From Oidiodendron maius Zn (taxonomy: Eukaryota > Ascomycota > Leotiomycetes > Myxotrichaceae): a stretch of DNA of 64,000 nucleotides. The notes beneath the pieces are model-generated. The model was not told where the DNA came from and searched no databases. It worked only from the letters and a program-made list of their open reading frames with translations. Shown here in pieces: positions 9,903 through 21,966 of this stretch; positions within the stretch are counted from its first letter, which is position 1, and the number at the start of each line of letters is the position of its first letter. The stretch is from the NCBI GenBank assembly GCA_000827325.1, contig KN832891.1:587861-651860 (forward strand), written 5' to 3'. Both the position numbers and the translations under genes were made by a program.

Positions 9903-11759
9903 TCAGTATCCAACAACTATTCTAACTTCGACAACAGCACTAATGCCGGACTCAACACTTTCTACTGCTTTCTTCATAACCTCCTCAAGCTCATCAGCTC
10001 TGTCCACTGTTGCGGTAAACAAATTCCCCCCAGCTGCGGCCTTGGCGATTCCAGCATAATCCGGCGTTGGCGCGAAGGAGATATGAAGTTCTTCGTTGGT
10101 GGCGCGAGACCCTTCGCCGTCCGGATGCACAAGGAGAAGGGACTTCCTCGGAGCATTCCAGCCATTGTTATTAAGGATGATAGTAAGGACTGGGATCTTA
10201 TACCGCTGAGCAATCCAGTAGACGCTCCCAGGAACGCTAAATAGATAACACCCATCTCCAACGATGCAGCAGACAAACTTTCCCTTCCCATTATTCTCCG
10301 CATCCGTGGCAAGCTTTATTCCCAGCATTCCACCTCCAGACCAACCCAGTCCGCCGCCACCGCAATTAATCCAAGAGCCAGGTAAGGTAGCTTGGATCTG
10401 GTCAGCTATGAATGCGGTGTTTGTCACGGCTTCAATAGCCCATATCGTGTCTCTAGGCGCAATGCGGCGGATAGTTGCGGCAACGAAGGACGCTCCAAGG
10501 GTATTATCACTCCTTGGAGCCGCAAGACTAGAGATTTCGATTAGACGCCCTTGGTGAGCTTCTGTCATGTCGCGCCAGCGTGATGTATATTCTCTTAGTC
10601 GACTAGAAAATTCTTTAGTTGCTTTGATGTATTTCGAGAGTTGCGTAATTGCCGTGAAGCTATCTGCCCTATAACGAGCTTCTGCAGACAAATAAAATAA
10701 AGGAAATTGTTGTTTAAGGGGATCGGCGTCAATATGGACTACTTTTGCTTTCGCGGATGGACAACACTGCGTATTGATCCATGGCACATCACAATCCACA
10801 ACTAGGATCACATCAGCAGTTCTGATACACTGATGTATCCCATAGCGAAATCCTAACCATGCTGGATGGTCTGCAGGGAAACACATATCACTCCCTGCCG
10901 TATCTAAAACCCGAATTCCTTTAACAGTATTGGCAAGTTCAACCAGCGCCGGAACGGTCTTCTTGTTTCTGCCACTATACCCAGTCACAATCAAAGGCTC
11001 TCTTGCTTCCACTATAGCCTTTGAAATCTCAGCAACTGCTTCCTCGTCAAGGGCTGACGGTGCCACTGGCTTCCAGTGAGCTTGATTCAGCTGATACGGA
11101 TCTAGCTCCTCCTCCATGACTTCCCTCGCACCGCATAGGTATACAGGTCCTTGCGGGGTGCTCAGTGCGAATTGTAGAGCGCGATTTACCATTTGTTTAA
11201 TGTTTTTTCCTGTTTTGATCTCTGCCGTATAACGACAATATTGCGCAACAATCATCCTCTGATCGTGAACGTCCTGGAGCCAGTGTATAAATTCCGTTCG
11301 AGACCCACGCAATTCCCCATCTAGAGTATAGGGCGAAAGGCCGGCAAAAATAAGAACTGGAGCTCGGCCAGCGGATGCATTATGAACAGCTTGGCCTAGA
11401 GCCTGCGTACCAACGTCGACATGGACGATAACACATTGGGGTTTGCCAGTCACCCGTGCGTACCCATCAGCCATAGATAGAGCAACCATCTGCATAAAGA
11501 ACATTAGGATTAAGCCTGTACGGGATCGGATATAGAAAGCATAACCTCATTCGGACAGGTAATGATGCGTGGAAATTGCTCCTTCTTAGTATTTAGCGCC
11601 TGAGCCATTGCCTCGAGAATACTTGGGTGATCTGAGCCGAGATTGACAAAGCAGTGCGAGACTCCGGCTTCCCAGAGTGCCTCGAGGAAGGCGAAAGATG
11701 CCGTATACCTATTCGGAGTTAACCCACTGCTTTAGAAACTTATCTGAACAGAAGTACAT
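9903..11759 (-). CDS. ThDP-dependent enzyme, acetolactate-synthase/carboligase-like
   Basis: Main exons are complement(9903..11489) and complement(11546..11708), separated by a 56-bp intron. A 20-bp first exon at 11740-11759 is proposed but needs a very short 31-bp intron, so the N-terminus is uncertain (about 589 aa if right). The three ThDP-enzyme domains are complete. The catalytic Glu ends CPNE (about residue 61), followed by ALSMADGYARVTGKP. The diphosphate/Mg site GDG-x26-NNN is at about 472-503 (VGDGCYLF ... ILNNNGW). The VHVDVGTQALGQAVHNAS segment is typical of the acetolactate-synthase/oxalyl-CoA-decarboxylase side of the superfamily. Such enzymes decarboxylate a 2-keto acid and either release or ligate the carbanion. 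No mitochondrial targeting peptide is evident, so this is probably not the housekeeping Ilv2 enzyme. It is transcribed divergently from a second ThDP enzyme. Confidence 0.85.
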
Positions 11760-12304
11760 TTTATTTAACTCGGCGTGCTACCTCTTTGCCGTGATCAGGG
11801 AAATGTAACTGAGTAGATGCTTGGGAATTGCATAAAACAAGGCCTAAGAAGCAGGTGGGACGCCGCCGACAATTAAATATTATTCGGGCATATGAAGCAT
11901 TCAGTGTGCCTTCTCGGGGCATATTTCTATTAATTTTGGGCATATTTACCCCACTCATCCGTAGTTGTAGGCAAGGGTAAGGATGTATGATTCCATACTT
12001 TTTGCTTCGCAAGCGCGGCTTATGCAGATGCGTCACAGGTCCAAGGCGGATAAAATTAGAGCCGGAACAATTACATCCGGTATTCCAGGAGGCTGTGAAC
12101 TTCGCTGCTAGTCATGGCAGAGAAGACCGACGTAAGCCATTCAACAGTTGTAACTTCCGGCTCAGAGGCTAGGCAACGAGCGGAATTGTCCCGCAATACG
12201 TCTTCGCCGAGCTCTCAGAGTAGCGGATGGAGACCATTTTAAAGAAAGTGGCATGTAATATATGTGTTGCTATAGAGTCTTTACAACAAGACGACAGTTT
12301 TATC
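11760..12304. promoter_or_regulatory. Shared promoter between the two ThDP enzymes
   Basis: About 545 bp between the inferred start codons of two outward-facing ThDP enzyme genes, so their promoters are likely shared. No recognisable gene lies inside. If the first exon of the minus-strand gene is further upstream than proposed, it would be here. Confidence 0.45.
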
Positions 12305-14448
12305 ATGGATCGCCAAATCCCCCTCGCTCGGTATCTCTGGACAAGGTGAGATTTCCAAAATCTACCTCTATTGGTCACTGATGAATTCATTATCAGGGTC
12401 CGTCAACAAGGCGTCAAAAGCATAATGGGAGTACCTGGGGACATGAATCTTGAGTTGCTAGACTACATTAAATTAGTCTCTGATTTAACATGGGGTCCGA
12501 GTTCTGTTGAAATATCTCTCATACAATTCTTATTTTGACGATATGTAACAGTGGGCAACGCAAATGAGTTAAACGCAGCTTATGCGGCGGACGGTTATGC
12601 GCGAGTCAAAAACTGTCCAGGAGTTTGTAAGTCTCCAATAGCAGCATATCCAGATACGTATCTACTTGAGTGAAACTTACTATATGTAGTGGTCACGACC
12701 ATGGGCGTTGGAGAGCTAAGCGCCATAAATGGCATTGCAGGAGCGTACACAGAACAAGTTAAAGTCATACATATCGTGGGAACGACGGCAACAGATACGC
12801 AATCGCAAAGACTCATGATACATCATAATCTTGGTCCTAGACCCGATCACAGAGTGAGCATGGAATGCAAGAAATATGAGTTGATCTGACCGGAGAGACA
12901 GGTGTTCGAAAAAATCTCATCTCATGTTAGATGCACCTACGCCTGGCTGGATAACGCAGAGACAGCCCCTGAAGAAATAGATGTATAACAAAACCTTAAA
13001 TTTCAGATGTCTTCCTGAAGGTAATAGCTAATTCTTTTGGCACAGAGAGTCATCCGCGAATGCAACGTGCAGTCGCTCCCCGTCTATATATACGTTCCCA
13101 TGGACTTTGTTCACACTCCAGTATCCAGTCAACGTCTTGAGATGCCATTGGAGATATTTCCTCCTATTGATCTAGCAAACGAAGAAAGAGCTGTTAGCGC
13201 AATTCTCCATATAATCTCCGCTTCGAAGCATCCGATCGTTCTTATCGATGTGCTTACTGCACGACACAATGCGGCGGCAGATACTAGGGAGCTGGTTGAC
13301 GCTCTCGATTTTCCGTTCTTTGCAACGCCAATGGGAAAATCAATTGTGGACGAGACTCATCCTCGATTTTGCGGAATCTATAACGGGGCGATTTCGTACC
13401 CGGGGATTGCAGATGTAGTTGAGTCCAGCGACTGCGTTATAAACATTGGTCCACTCTTGTCAGACAGTAACACAGGCGGGTTATCGAGAATGCTGTCTGC
13501 TGAACAATTAATTGTTCTTGAGTCATCGCATTGTGAGGTATAGCATATTGCATAAATTACATTTACTGGCACTTCTAATAAACTGACGGGCTAGGTTCGA
13601 GGAGAAAGATTTGAGCAAGTCTATTTATCATCTGGTAAGTTCCCTTCTGTGATAATAGGCTATTCATCTGACGGGGCAGCGATTCGGAAAATTACCAATA
13701 GAGTTGGTCAAGTTAAAATACCTTCGAACAGCAACCCTGTTATACCTATACCGACCCTCCCAAAAGACCACGAATCAACTTCTATCGTTCAATCATGGAT
13801 ATGGAAACGACTTGGGCAGTTTACGCGCCCTTATGATATCGTCATTGTAGAGTCCGGAACTGCGCAGTTTGGGATCCCAGATGCTTCCTTTCCTCCAAAT
13901 ACCACCCTCATTAGCCAGGTTTATTATGGAAGTATTGGATATTCCGTTGGGTGTGCCATAGGTGCAGGCTTAGCCCAGCGAGAACTTAGTGTTGAGAATA
14001 CTACTGCCGCTGGAAGGCTCCTCCTGGTAGTTGGGGATGGCAGTCTCCAGTTAACTGTCCAGGAGATTGGTACCGCCATCAAAGCTAACCTGTCTCCAAT
14101 TATGTAAGTTTCCCGCCATTTAATTGATTTTAGCCTAGCTGATGATTTAGAATTGTTATAAACAATAATGGTTACACGATTGAGCGGGCGATCCACGGTC
14201 CAACTGAGTCGTATAATGATATAACGCCCTGGCGGCACCAGTTTCTCTTGGAATTTTTAGGCGCTAAGAATGCAAATCAGTGCAGCCGAGAAGTCAGGAC
14301 GAAGGTAGAGATGGAGCGCGTACTTCAACTATTAGACTATATTTCGCCCAGTTCCATCCAGCTCCTCGAGGTGTATATGGCACAGATGGATATACCATGG
14401 AGATTGAGGGACCAAATTTCTTTAGTTCAAAGGAGGAATAACAAATAA
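12305..14448 (+). CDS. Pyruvate/2-keto-acid decarboxylase-like ThDP enzyme
   Basis: Nine exons (12305..12345, 12397..12494, 12552..12626, 12690..12853, 12902..12982, 13046..13537, 13595..13634, 13680..14103, 14151..14448) join in frame to 570 aa, the usual length for pyruvate decarboxylase. All catalytic residues of that family are present: Asp29 in GVPGD, Glu52 in [18 protein letters not shown], the His pair 116-117 in MIHHNLG, the GDG-x25-NNN cofactor site at 449-478, and the NNNGYTIE Glu at 483. It should therefore decarboxylate a 2-keto acid to an aldehyde in the cytosol. It departs from housekeeping PDC elsewhere, for example [15 protein letters not shown] and a divergent C-terminal region, which suggests another substrate such as an aryl- or branched-chain keto acid. 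It is paired head-to-head with the other ThDP enzyme. Confidence 0.88.
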
Positions 14449-16068
14449 TATTATTGAGTAACAGAATTACTATAGTCTGATAGCCTTGTTTATAAGTTCA
14501 AAATCATAGGGCATTCGTTACTCATAGAACATGCAATTCAATGCTACGAAGTGGCAATATTCCTTTGTGAATGTATTTCGCAGTGTTTTGGTGTCTATTT
14601 ACATAAAATTCATGGAGATTAGGAGCTCTACGCTCTTGATAATTTTAATAGAATTGTTTCCTAGTGAGCATCTGCCACCATATACCATAGTAAGACACGA
14701 ACTAATTGGCTGCTGCTGCTCTTGTTATCAAAGATTTATTCAATTCATAGAGATGACCTTGGGGAGGTCTGGTGCTGCCGCTCTCTGGTTTGATCGAGTC
14801 GTAGTCTATACTAATATCAAACATTTGATGAACTTGAATGCGTGCCATAATTCATTTCTGCTCCCCTTGATGCCGCTCCCAGTGGGATAGATTGCCCTGT
14901 CACTTCAAATTACCTATTTGGCTGGTTACATTTGCACTCATCCGGCTAGATACTAGGCTAGTTACGCGACTGGACGATTGTACGCACAGCTCCAAACTCG
15001 TGCTATCAGTCCAATGCCCGTCATAGCAGTCTGGTCCTGAGGCCTCAGCGCCATGTTCTCCTATGTTTGCAGGTTCAGGTGGTGGTAAATCGCTGTGGAG
15101 TTTGCCCACAATTCAAGCCGAGTATAGTTAGTTGGTTTCGGCCTTTGCATTTGACAACTTTTCCAGTCTGTCTCTCGCTATCACCCTCCTTTTTTCCCCC
15201 GTTTTCTCCCTTCTCGGTCCTAATTTTACCTCTTTCCCATTACCGCTAACCCCTTACCCGTTACGCCACTATTGCCAATTATGGAGACGCTCATTCCGCG
15301 TCTCGTAAGGACTACGGGGCCGTGTTAGCATCTGTGACATTCCGTGAACAACTACTCGTATCTGGGATAAATAAATGCACACCATGTTCCTCGCTTCCCA
15401 GGTAACTATTATATGTTATTGGTCAAAATCCCCTGAAGCGAGGAACAGGGTGTGCGTTTATTTATCCTACTGTACTGTAGATATGAGCAAACATCCCGTT
15501 CCAGGAGCATGGTTACCCCAGTCCTGTTCGCACGGCTAGATAAATTGAGCGGCATGTCTAATATAATACTTCATACAGTACATAGCAAAATAAAAGGGGG
15601 CGAATCAACATATAGAAAGCAGGGGGCATCCTTAGCGCTGTGGCATGCGACGACGGAGCAGGGGATAGGAGCTTTACTTTGCCATAATGGGAATAGGGCT
15701 TCCGTATGATGTTGCCAGGTCTATCGTAAGCACAGTTCCGACCTCACGCCAAGACCGGGCAGCAACGGATTCTCCAGGAAGCGGGTTTGAGATAACGGCA
15801 GTGGCTTTCCCCAAGGTTACATAATACTGCACATTCGTAACACCGGGTTTCGATAGGGAGGCACCTGACTTACGTAGACCAGAGAGAGCTGTGGGCTTTA
15901 TGGTTGCTCCCTTATCTTCTCGGTTGAACTGAACGCCCAGTTCGTTCCGACGCTGGTACCAGGTCGCCGTTACCGTTCTCGACACGGCTTCCCAGCTCGC
16001 AGCTTACCATTGCTCTGCAACCTCTGTGGAACATTGCAGGCGGGGAAAGAACCTATGCCTATCCGAGG
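14449..16068. other. 1.6-kb intergenic region with an inverted repeat
   Basis: No gene is supported here. The stretch 15140-15250 is pyrimidine-rich. An imperfect inverted repeat lies at 15364-15466 (listed separately). The last part should be the promoter of the Zn2Cys6 gene at 16069. Confidence 0.45.
15364..15466. repeat. Imperfect inverted repeat (hairpin-forming)
   Basis: The left arm at about 15364-15400 (GGGATAAATAAATGCACACC, then TGTTCCTCGCTTC) is the reverse complement of the right arm at about 15431-15466 (GAAGCGAGGAACA, then GGGTGTGCGTTTATTTATCC), with only a few mismatches. The arms are about 35 bp with a spacer of about 30 bp. It could be a small non-autonomous element, a regulatory hairpin or a transposon scar. 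Confidence 0.6.
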
Positions 16069-17806
16069 ATGGTTGGCATCCCAGGTCGAAGTAGAGGTTG
16101 TCTGGCCTGCCGACAGCGCAAGATCAAGGTGCGCCTCATCATGCCACCCTGTCGTTTTCATACTCTCTCGCGCCTTCTGAGGAAGAAGAGCTGGGTCTGA
16201 CTGTCCCTAGTGTGATCAAGCCCTTCCGGCATGTTCGCAGTGCCGTCGCTCACGACGACGCTACAGATGCACTGGCTCCATAACTGGAGTTTTCATTTCG
16301 ACCATGACATCAGAGAGCGTAAACCAACCTACAAGTGCAAAGGAGCTATCGCGAGACTCCCCTTCTCCATCACCTCTTATAAACGCCCAGTTCGAAGCCC
16401 AGAGCACCCTTGCCAGGCCAAATGATGCAGGTGGACTCGACCGCGAACAAGACATTCTCTCGAACTCTCAGCTACAGACTCTTCAACTTCCGCGCGCCAA
16501 AGCCTTTGAGCAGTTATTCATCTCCCATTTTGTTGAGTCTTTTGGTAATACTCGCGATACCCCGCCTTTCTGGCTAGATAAGCTCCCGGAATTCTTCTTC
16601 TCCTCTGCATCAGGACCAGCCCGGGAATCAATCCGTGCAGCTACAATGTTGTTCTATGGCATCTTGACGTGTAATATTCCTATACAAACAGAGGCGAATC
16701 GATTTTACGCCAGAGCCTTGCGCAGTCTGCGTGCCTGGCTACAGAATGGGAATGGGACCCCTTCTAACAGTGGCTATAGCACTAACCTCAGCGCCGCCCC
16801 GATATCTGATAGTATAATCGTCTGTGCTCCAGTTATGATGTGTCACTTTGAAATGATGGCTAGCTCTTCTCCAGATGGCTGGATGAACCATATTGAGGCC
16901 GCAGCCGGCATGCTAGAGAGACTTGGCCCTGAGAACTGCCGTCTTGGATTGGAGCATGAGATGTTTCTCACCGTGAGACTCTTTATGGTAAGGCTCTTTT
17001 CCGTTCTGCTTTACCCGTATTGCCTATTGGATAAACTACGCAGATCTCTAACTATTATTCGACAATAGGTGTTCGTATGCATGACGAGAAATAAGGCACA
17101 TTTGTTTATGTCGGAGCCTTGGATGACGGTTCCTTTCGAGAAAAGTTCGAAAAATCTACGGGACGAGCTCGTTGACGTTCTCCTTTTACTACCAGGATGC
17201 CTGACAGTGAGCGAAGAGTTCTTAAATATAAGAAGGCTGGGATCAACGATGGTAGAGATAGAGGCCAAATTGCGTGACTCTGTCCTGTCTCTAGTGTTTG
17301 CACTTCATCAGTGGTGTCTCAAATACTGTTATACCGAAGATGGCTTTGGACGGCTTTACCTTGACGCTGATGTTTGTACAGGGGTGCCTTCTCAGGACCG
17401 TACTACTTTGGTTGCTGTATTCGACGCTGCAAATGTAATTGCCTTCTCACTTTTGCTTCTTGTAACACCAGCAACATATCACCCCAATCACAGTTATCAA
17501 GCTCGGCTTCATGCTCAGTCAGCTCTATCCGCAGATGCGTATATTGACTCGAACTATATCACTGCGCCTGGTGGTGGATCTTTGTTGATGGCGTTCGCAT
17601 TGAAGATCGTTAGCGTTTGGGCTCCACTGCAAGAGCAGAGGGACTATGCCATTAGAAAACTCCAAAATTGGGATCTGAGCAAATCTTCCCATGAGAGCCG
17701 TGGGTTCGCGGCGCCAGTCTTCCGAGACGAAGTATGCAACGTTTATTATGTTAATGTGGCTAAAGAAATATCACACCGACTAGACGATCCAATTCTCCTG
17801 GAATAA
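16069..17806 (+). CDS. Zn2Cys6 transcription factor within the metabolic run
   Basis: Three exons (16069..16128, 16211..16987, 17069..17806) give 524 aa. The first intron, 82 bp, splits the zinc cluster. Residues 15-41 across the junction read C-x2-C-x6-C-x6-C-x2-C-x8-C (CLACRQRKIK joined to CDQALPACSQCRRSRRR), the binuclear zinc cluster that binds CGG-type half-sites. The remainder is a helical fungal regulator domain (PF11951-like) with MLFYGILTCNIPIQTEANRF and FHFEMMASSSPDGWMNHIEAAAGMLERLGP-like segments. The start ATG is the only one in frame close to the zinc cluster. Its position between the ThDP enzymes and the SDR/methyltransferase genes makes it a candidate pathway-specific activator. 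Confidence 0.85.
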
Positions 17807-18049
17807 TGGGCCTGCGGACGGTTTGTGGTAGGCAAGGATGGCTGCTGCTGTGATTTAGCTGCGGTTGAGCTTGAATATGAGCCAGATTAATACAATTGGT
17901 GGCGTAAGAGAACAGCTTCATGCACTAGATACAGGAATTATATCATAGCCCTAATTTCCTTGGCAGTGTAGATATTGCAATCTGAGTGAATAGGCATCTG
18001 CTTCGAATTTGTTTATTCATGACCGAAATATTCTATGCTAATGAACTAG

Positions 18050-19018
18050 TCAAACAACCATCCTCATTTTAAGTTTGTCCCCCTTGACAATCTCCTCTTG
18101 CCTTGCTTCTAACTCATCAACGTCCCAAGTAGCACTCAGATATCTGCCACTTAGCCATGACCTCTGGCCTTTAGTAATCCACACAAGAAAACAACCACAG
18201 AGCTCTGGAGTATCGATAAGCACTTTCGTTGTCAGTAATAATTTAGAACCAGAAAGGTAGTACCCACATGGCCGGAGTGCCTTGCTTCTCTTCGTCATCT
18301 CAGTTAGCACGCAGCCGGGGTGTACCGCAATGCAATTCACACCATGCTCTCCATACTCAGCATTCACAAACTCTGTAAATCGGAGGAGAGCAAATTTGGA
18401 TGTCTGATAAGCGGAGACACTAGCATGAGTCTTATGTGCCCCGTCCGAGCTCATATTGATAAGGTCAACCTGTTTTTTCTGATTCTTGGCCGTTGCAACA
18501 AGCAATGGAAGAAATGCTCGGGTCACCATGTAGGTTCATTTCATATGTACTGTCCATATTTTCCAATAACGATCCACATCGCTCTCCGCGATAAGAGCAG
18601 GTTGAGCACCCACACCTGCGTTGTTGATTAAAACATCGAGTCTTCCCTCCTCCTCCTTCACCAGATCCGCTGCCAACATAACCTGTGTATCATCGGTGAT
18701 ATCCAGTGTTAGTTTACGGATTTTAACATTTATATTCCTCGCCTTGACGGCCTCTTCGACTTCATCCAATTCCGAAGTTGTCTTAGAGCAAAGGATAATG
18801 CATCCTACCCCACTGTCGGCATAACGTAGAGCAATGGAACGACCAATCCCCCGCCCGGAGCCGGTGATCAAAACCACCTTAAAAGGCTGCGATAGATTAG
18901 ACTTTGTGGGATCTATAGAAGAATAGATGTCGTGACGAAGAATAGCAGTAAAGTTGTGTCCGATATTCTCCACAAAATCAGCATTCTCAAGAGTGGCTAT
19001 CTCCTTAGTCTCAGTCAT
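18050..19018 (-). pseudogene. Short-chain dehydrogenase/reductase broken by one TGA codon
   Basis: One frame runs from ATG 19018 (MTETKEIATLENADFVENIG) to 18050. It contains the cofactor motif TGSGRGIGRS, the NNAG motif (LINNAGVG) and the active site Ser/Tyr/Lys (NMSSDGAHKTHASVSAYQTSK), so this is a classical SDR. TGA at 18536-18538 (about codon 161) falls between VHMK and TYMVTRAFLP, where SDRs of this type have Gly (KGTY). GGA to TGA is a single G-to-T change. The downstream part stays in the same frame and is well conserved, including the C-terminal WLSGRYLSATWDVDELE. A probable 45-bp intron lies near 18207-18251. No intron can plausibly remove the stop. Either the gene died recently, the base is a sequencing error, or the stop is read through. 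An in-frame ATG at 19090 is less likely as the start. Confidence 0.75.
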
Positions 19019-20147
19019 AATAAAGTATAAGGTAGTGAAATATGGGTGTGCTGGCAGCTTGGGCTTCAAGGTACTTTGGATGGGAATCATCTACTCTTTA
19101 ACTACACTATAACTGGGAAATTTAAACGTTGTGTTCTGTAATCATTACCTAGAGATCCACCATTACCTTATGGCCATCCTTGGCCTAGCATTTATTCCCA
19201 TTAGTCTCATATAGCGGAGTGGCTCCGGTTACTCCAGTAAGTTGTAAGCAGCCCATTTCTATGTGGTCATATTTTACCGTGTTCTCTTGCCGAGAGCGGG
19301 ATCAAAACGGGTAAATAATCAAGCCCCGAAAGGCTTCGCTTTGTTAGCTCTTTGTATTGCTTGTCAACAGCTAATTTCTGGTCTCTTTCCCAGCACTTGG
19401 TCGGCTCGCATTCGCTCCCTAGTTGGTAGAAGTAAAATTGTCGGGCAAGAAATCGTCTAGACAAAATTTGTTAGCAATTCACATACAAACTCCATTAGAG
19501 GGCCGGCCTGAAGATATGATGTAACAATGATATATTAGCAAAAATCAAAAGGATAATTGGATCAGAAGGATGCAAGCATGATGAGGTGATGGAGAAACCC
19601 CCAAATCGCAGCTGTGCCATTTCCCATTAGAGACCACCACGACACATCTATAACTGAAGAAATATCCCTACATTAAAGAGGTTAATTTCAGCTCCATCAC
19701 TACTCTATTTATTTCTATACTTTGAAACGAAGCGATAGGGACAACTACCAGGCCGGCGAGAGCAGGGGGGGAAGAGCACCAAGAAGCCGGCACAGAAGAC
19801 TACTGCAGCGACTATACTCAATACGGGGTTCGCCAGGTTGTTTAAAAATATTGATATCTCTGCAGATACCGCGCAATAAGTTGTGGCGCAAAAGTTCATG
19901 CAATTCAGCTGGACAAATGCTTCATTAATTGAAGGATATGGCCTCTAATCTAGGGGTTATATATACAAGAGATCAGGCTTCAATGCTTAACTTATTCTTC
20001 GGCACCGATGACATAAGCAAAGCCTTGACAAAGTTTGTTGTCTCCTCGCGTCTCTTCGCGGCGCGTTGTTGACTTGTTTATAAAAGGCAATTCGAAGTCT
20101 CATATTAACCACATGTCTTTGCCAATTATCCAACATCAGCACGCGAC
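19019..20147. promoter_or_regulatory. Divergent promoter region, SDR relic / methyltransferase
   Basis: A 1.13-kb gap between outward-facing starts. Several short open frames occur, none with recognisable domains or splice structure. No repeat or RNA gene is seen. Confidence 0.4.
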
Positions 20148-21168
20148 ATGGATGAGGAAGTCGGGCCAATATCAGGAGTGTCACGTCCAGAATGGACTTC
20201 TGAAGACCAGTTCTACATTTCAGACAAGGCTAAAGACCTCCTTGTAAACTACAGTGGTATTCTTGACACTAATATCCGCAGCTACTCCGTTGCCGTTGTA
20301 CGTCTCCCAGTCACCGACCTATCATAATCCAACAACTTGTTCTATATACTGATTGGCAGATTAGAGAGACAAGGCTTGGAAAATATTTCCATGTACGCCA
20401 ACTCTAGTTAGGATACAGAGAGAGAAAGATACACTAACATATTGCGGCTTAGATCGATGCATAGGAACATTCCGATTCCTAGACTTCTCCTTGATAAGGA
20501 ACCCGGCGTATGGCGAAATTCTCACTCGCATCAAACGGGGCCAGAAGTTCCTCGACATCGGTTGCTGCCTTGGCTCGGACATACGTGCTCTCCTCTATGA
20601 CGGAGCTCCGGCATGCAACGTCTTCGGCCTCGATATCGAAGCCGAATTCATCAATCTTGGCTACGACCTTTTCGTCGACGAGGAAAAACTGGCGCGGCAT
20701 CATTTCCGAATCACAAGTATATTTGACCAAACTATTACCTGTCCCGATGGTACATTAGGCGATTTGGCCGGCAACATCGACATTGCACATTGCGGAGCTT
20801 TCCTTCATCTATTTGAGTGGGACGGCCAGGTCCGTGCAATCGAGAAGATCATTTCAGAAATTCTAGTCCAAAATCCTGGGTGCCTTCTTCTGGGACGTCA
20901 GAAAGGCTGTAAAGTCCCAGGCACATATAATCATTCATTCCGTGAACAGAAGAGCTACGGACACAATGAGACCTCATTTAAAGCGATGTGGAAGGAAATT
21001 GGAGACCGCACGGGAACGGATTGGAAGGTAGATTTCACATTCGAAGGAGACCTGATCGATGGAAGCGGAGAATCGAGTAGGTTGGTCATCTTGAAAAGTG
21101 GAAGTAACACAGAGGGGGATCGCCAGGTGGTGCAGAATTTTAGTTTCAAAGCCGAGAGGGTCAAATGA
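20148..21168 (+). CDS. SAM-dependent methyltransferase, fungal meroterpenoid-cluster type
   Basis: Three exons (20148..20297, 20365..20392, 20453..21168) give 297 aa. The 28-bp middle exon restores the conserved RDKAWKIFPYRCIG segment that precedes FRFLDF in this family. Motif I is KFLDIGCCLGSD (residues about 91-102), followed by the acidic GLDIEAEFINLGYDLF loop and the DIAHCGAFLHLFEWDGQ motif. The arrangement matches the fungal methyltransferases found in meroterpenoid and other natural-product clusters (the AusD/Trt5 type), which methylate carboxylates or hydroxyls. It is the clearest hint that the neighbouring genes form a biosynthetic rather than a purely catabolic set. No signal peptide or membrane segment is present. 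Substrate unknown. Confidence 0.85.
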
Positions 21169-21966
21169 TTTTCTACAGTCAAGAAAGACATTCGCCCTAT
21201 CTCATTCAGATCATCTAGCATGGCCTGAATCTAACCCAATAGCCTGAATCTACACTAAGAATATACTAAGAATGAAGTCCTTGTCTAGTGTAAACGCAAA
21301 GACCCACCGACACAGCGCCAGTTCCTAGCTACATTCGCTGAGCTGTATACCCGGCATGTATTCTGTACATCAGCAGCATCTATATATCCCACGAAAAAGC
21401 AATGCCGTGCCTTACTGTATACAATTGACCCACCAACTAAGTTTTTCCGGATCTCCATCGTGACCAATGCTATGCTATAGACGGCTGTCGGCCGATACTT
21501 GCTCGAATCCAATGGGAGCGATGTGCGGCGGTTCGCTGCGCCCCGTTGCTTTCCGCATCTTTCCTTCGGAATCCGGGGATGAGCAGGATCTTGGTTGGCT
21601 GTCGGCCAATCATTTCATTCCCTTGGCGGCAACCGAGGGTTAGTGAAAATTTATTGCAGTAGAGAAATTGGGGGGGATTGATACTAAAAATACTACTACA
21701 TATAGTGCGGCGGAAATAACCTAGAGCGCTCTGGCCCCTTTACGTGTAGAATATAAGTGGATGCGGAGTCCCGGCTTGTGAAATCGGCTGTTTGTCGCTG
21801 ACACCAACGAGTAAACTGCCCCGAAGACAAGCATGGAAACCCCATCTTCTGTGATCCTTACTGCTGAAGAGCGACGTCGGCAGGCTCTCACGGGACATGT
21901 GTAAAGTAAAATCCTATGATTAAATAAACCTATACAATTAATATAGCACTAAGCATGCTTCAAGGT
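21169..21966. other. Convergent intergenic region
   Basis: About 800 bp between two converging stop codons. It contains a second CGGAATCCG at 21567-21575. No coding exon is supported. Confidence 0.45.

Noticed and set aside
15674-15985. 103-aa minus-strand frame before the cluster regulator
   Set aside because: No domain, no signal peptide, and a composition unlike nearby genes; it overlaps the regulator's promoter.
18207-18251. A 45-bp insert in the SDR treated as extra coding sequence
   Set aside because: It interrupts a conserved region, has GT/AG ends and a TACTGAC branch-like site, and its length keeps the frame, so it is better read as an intron.
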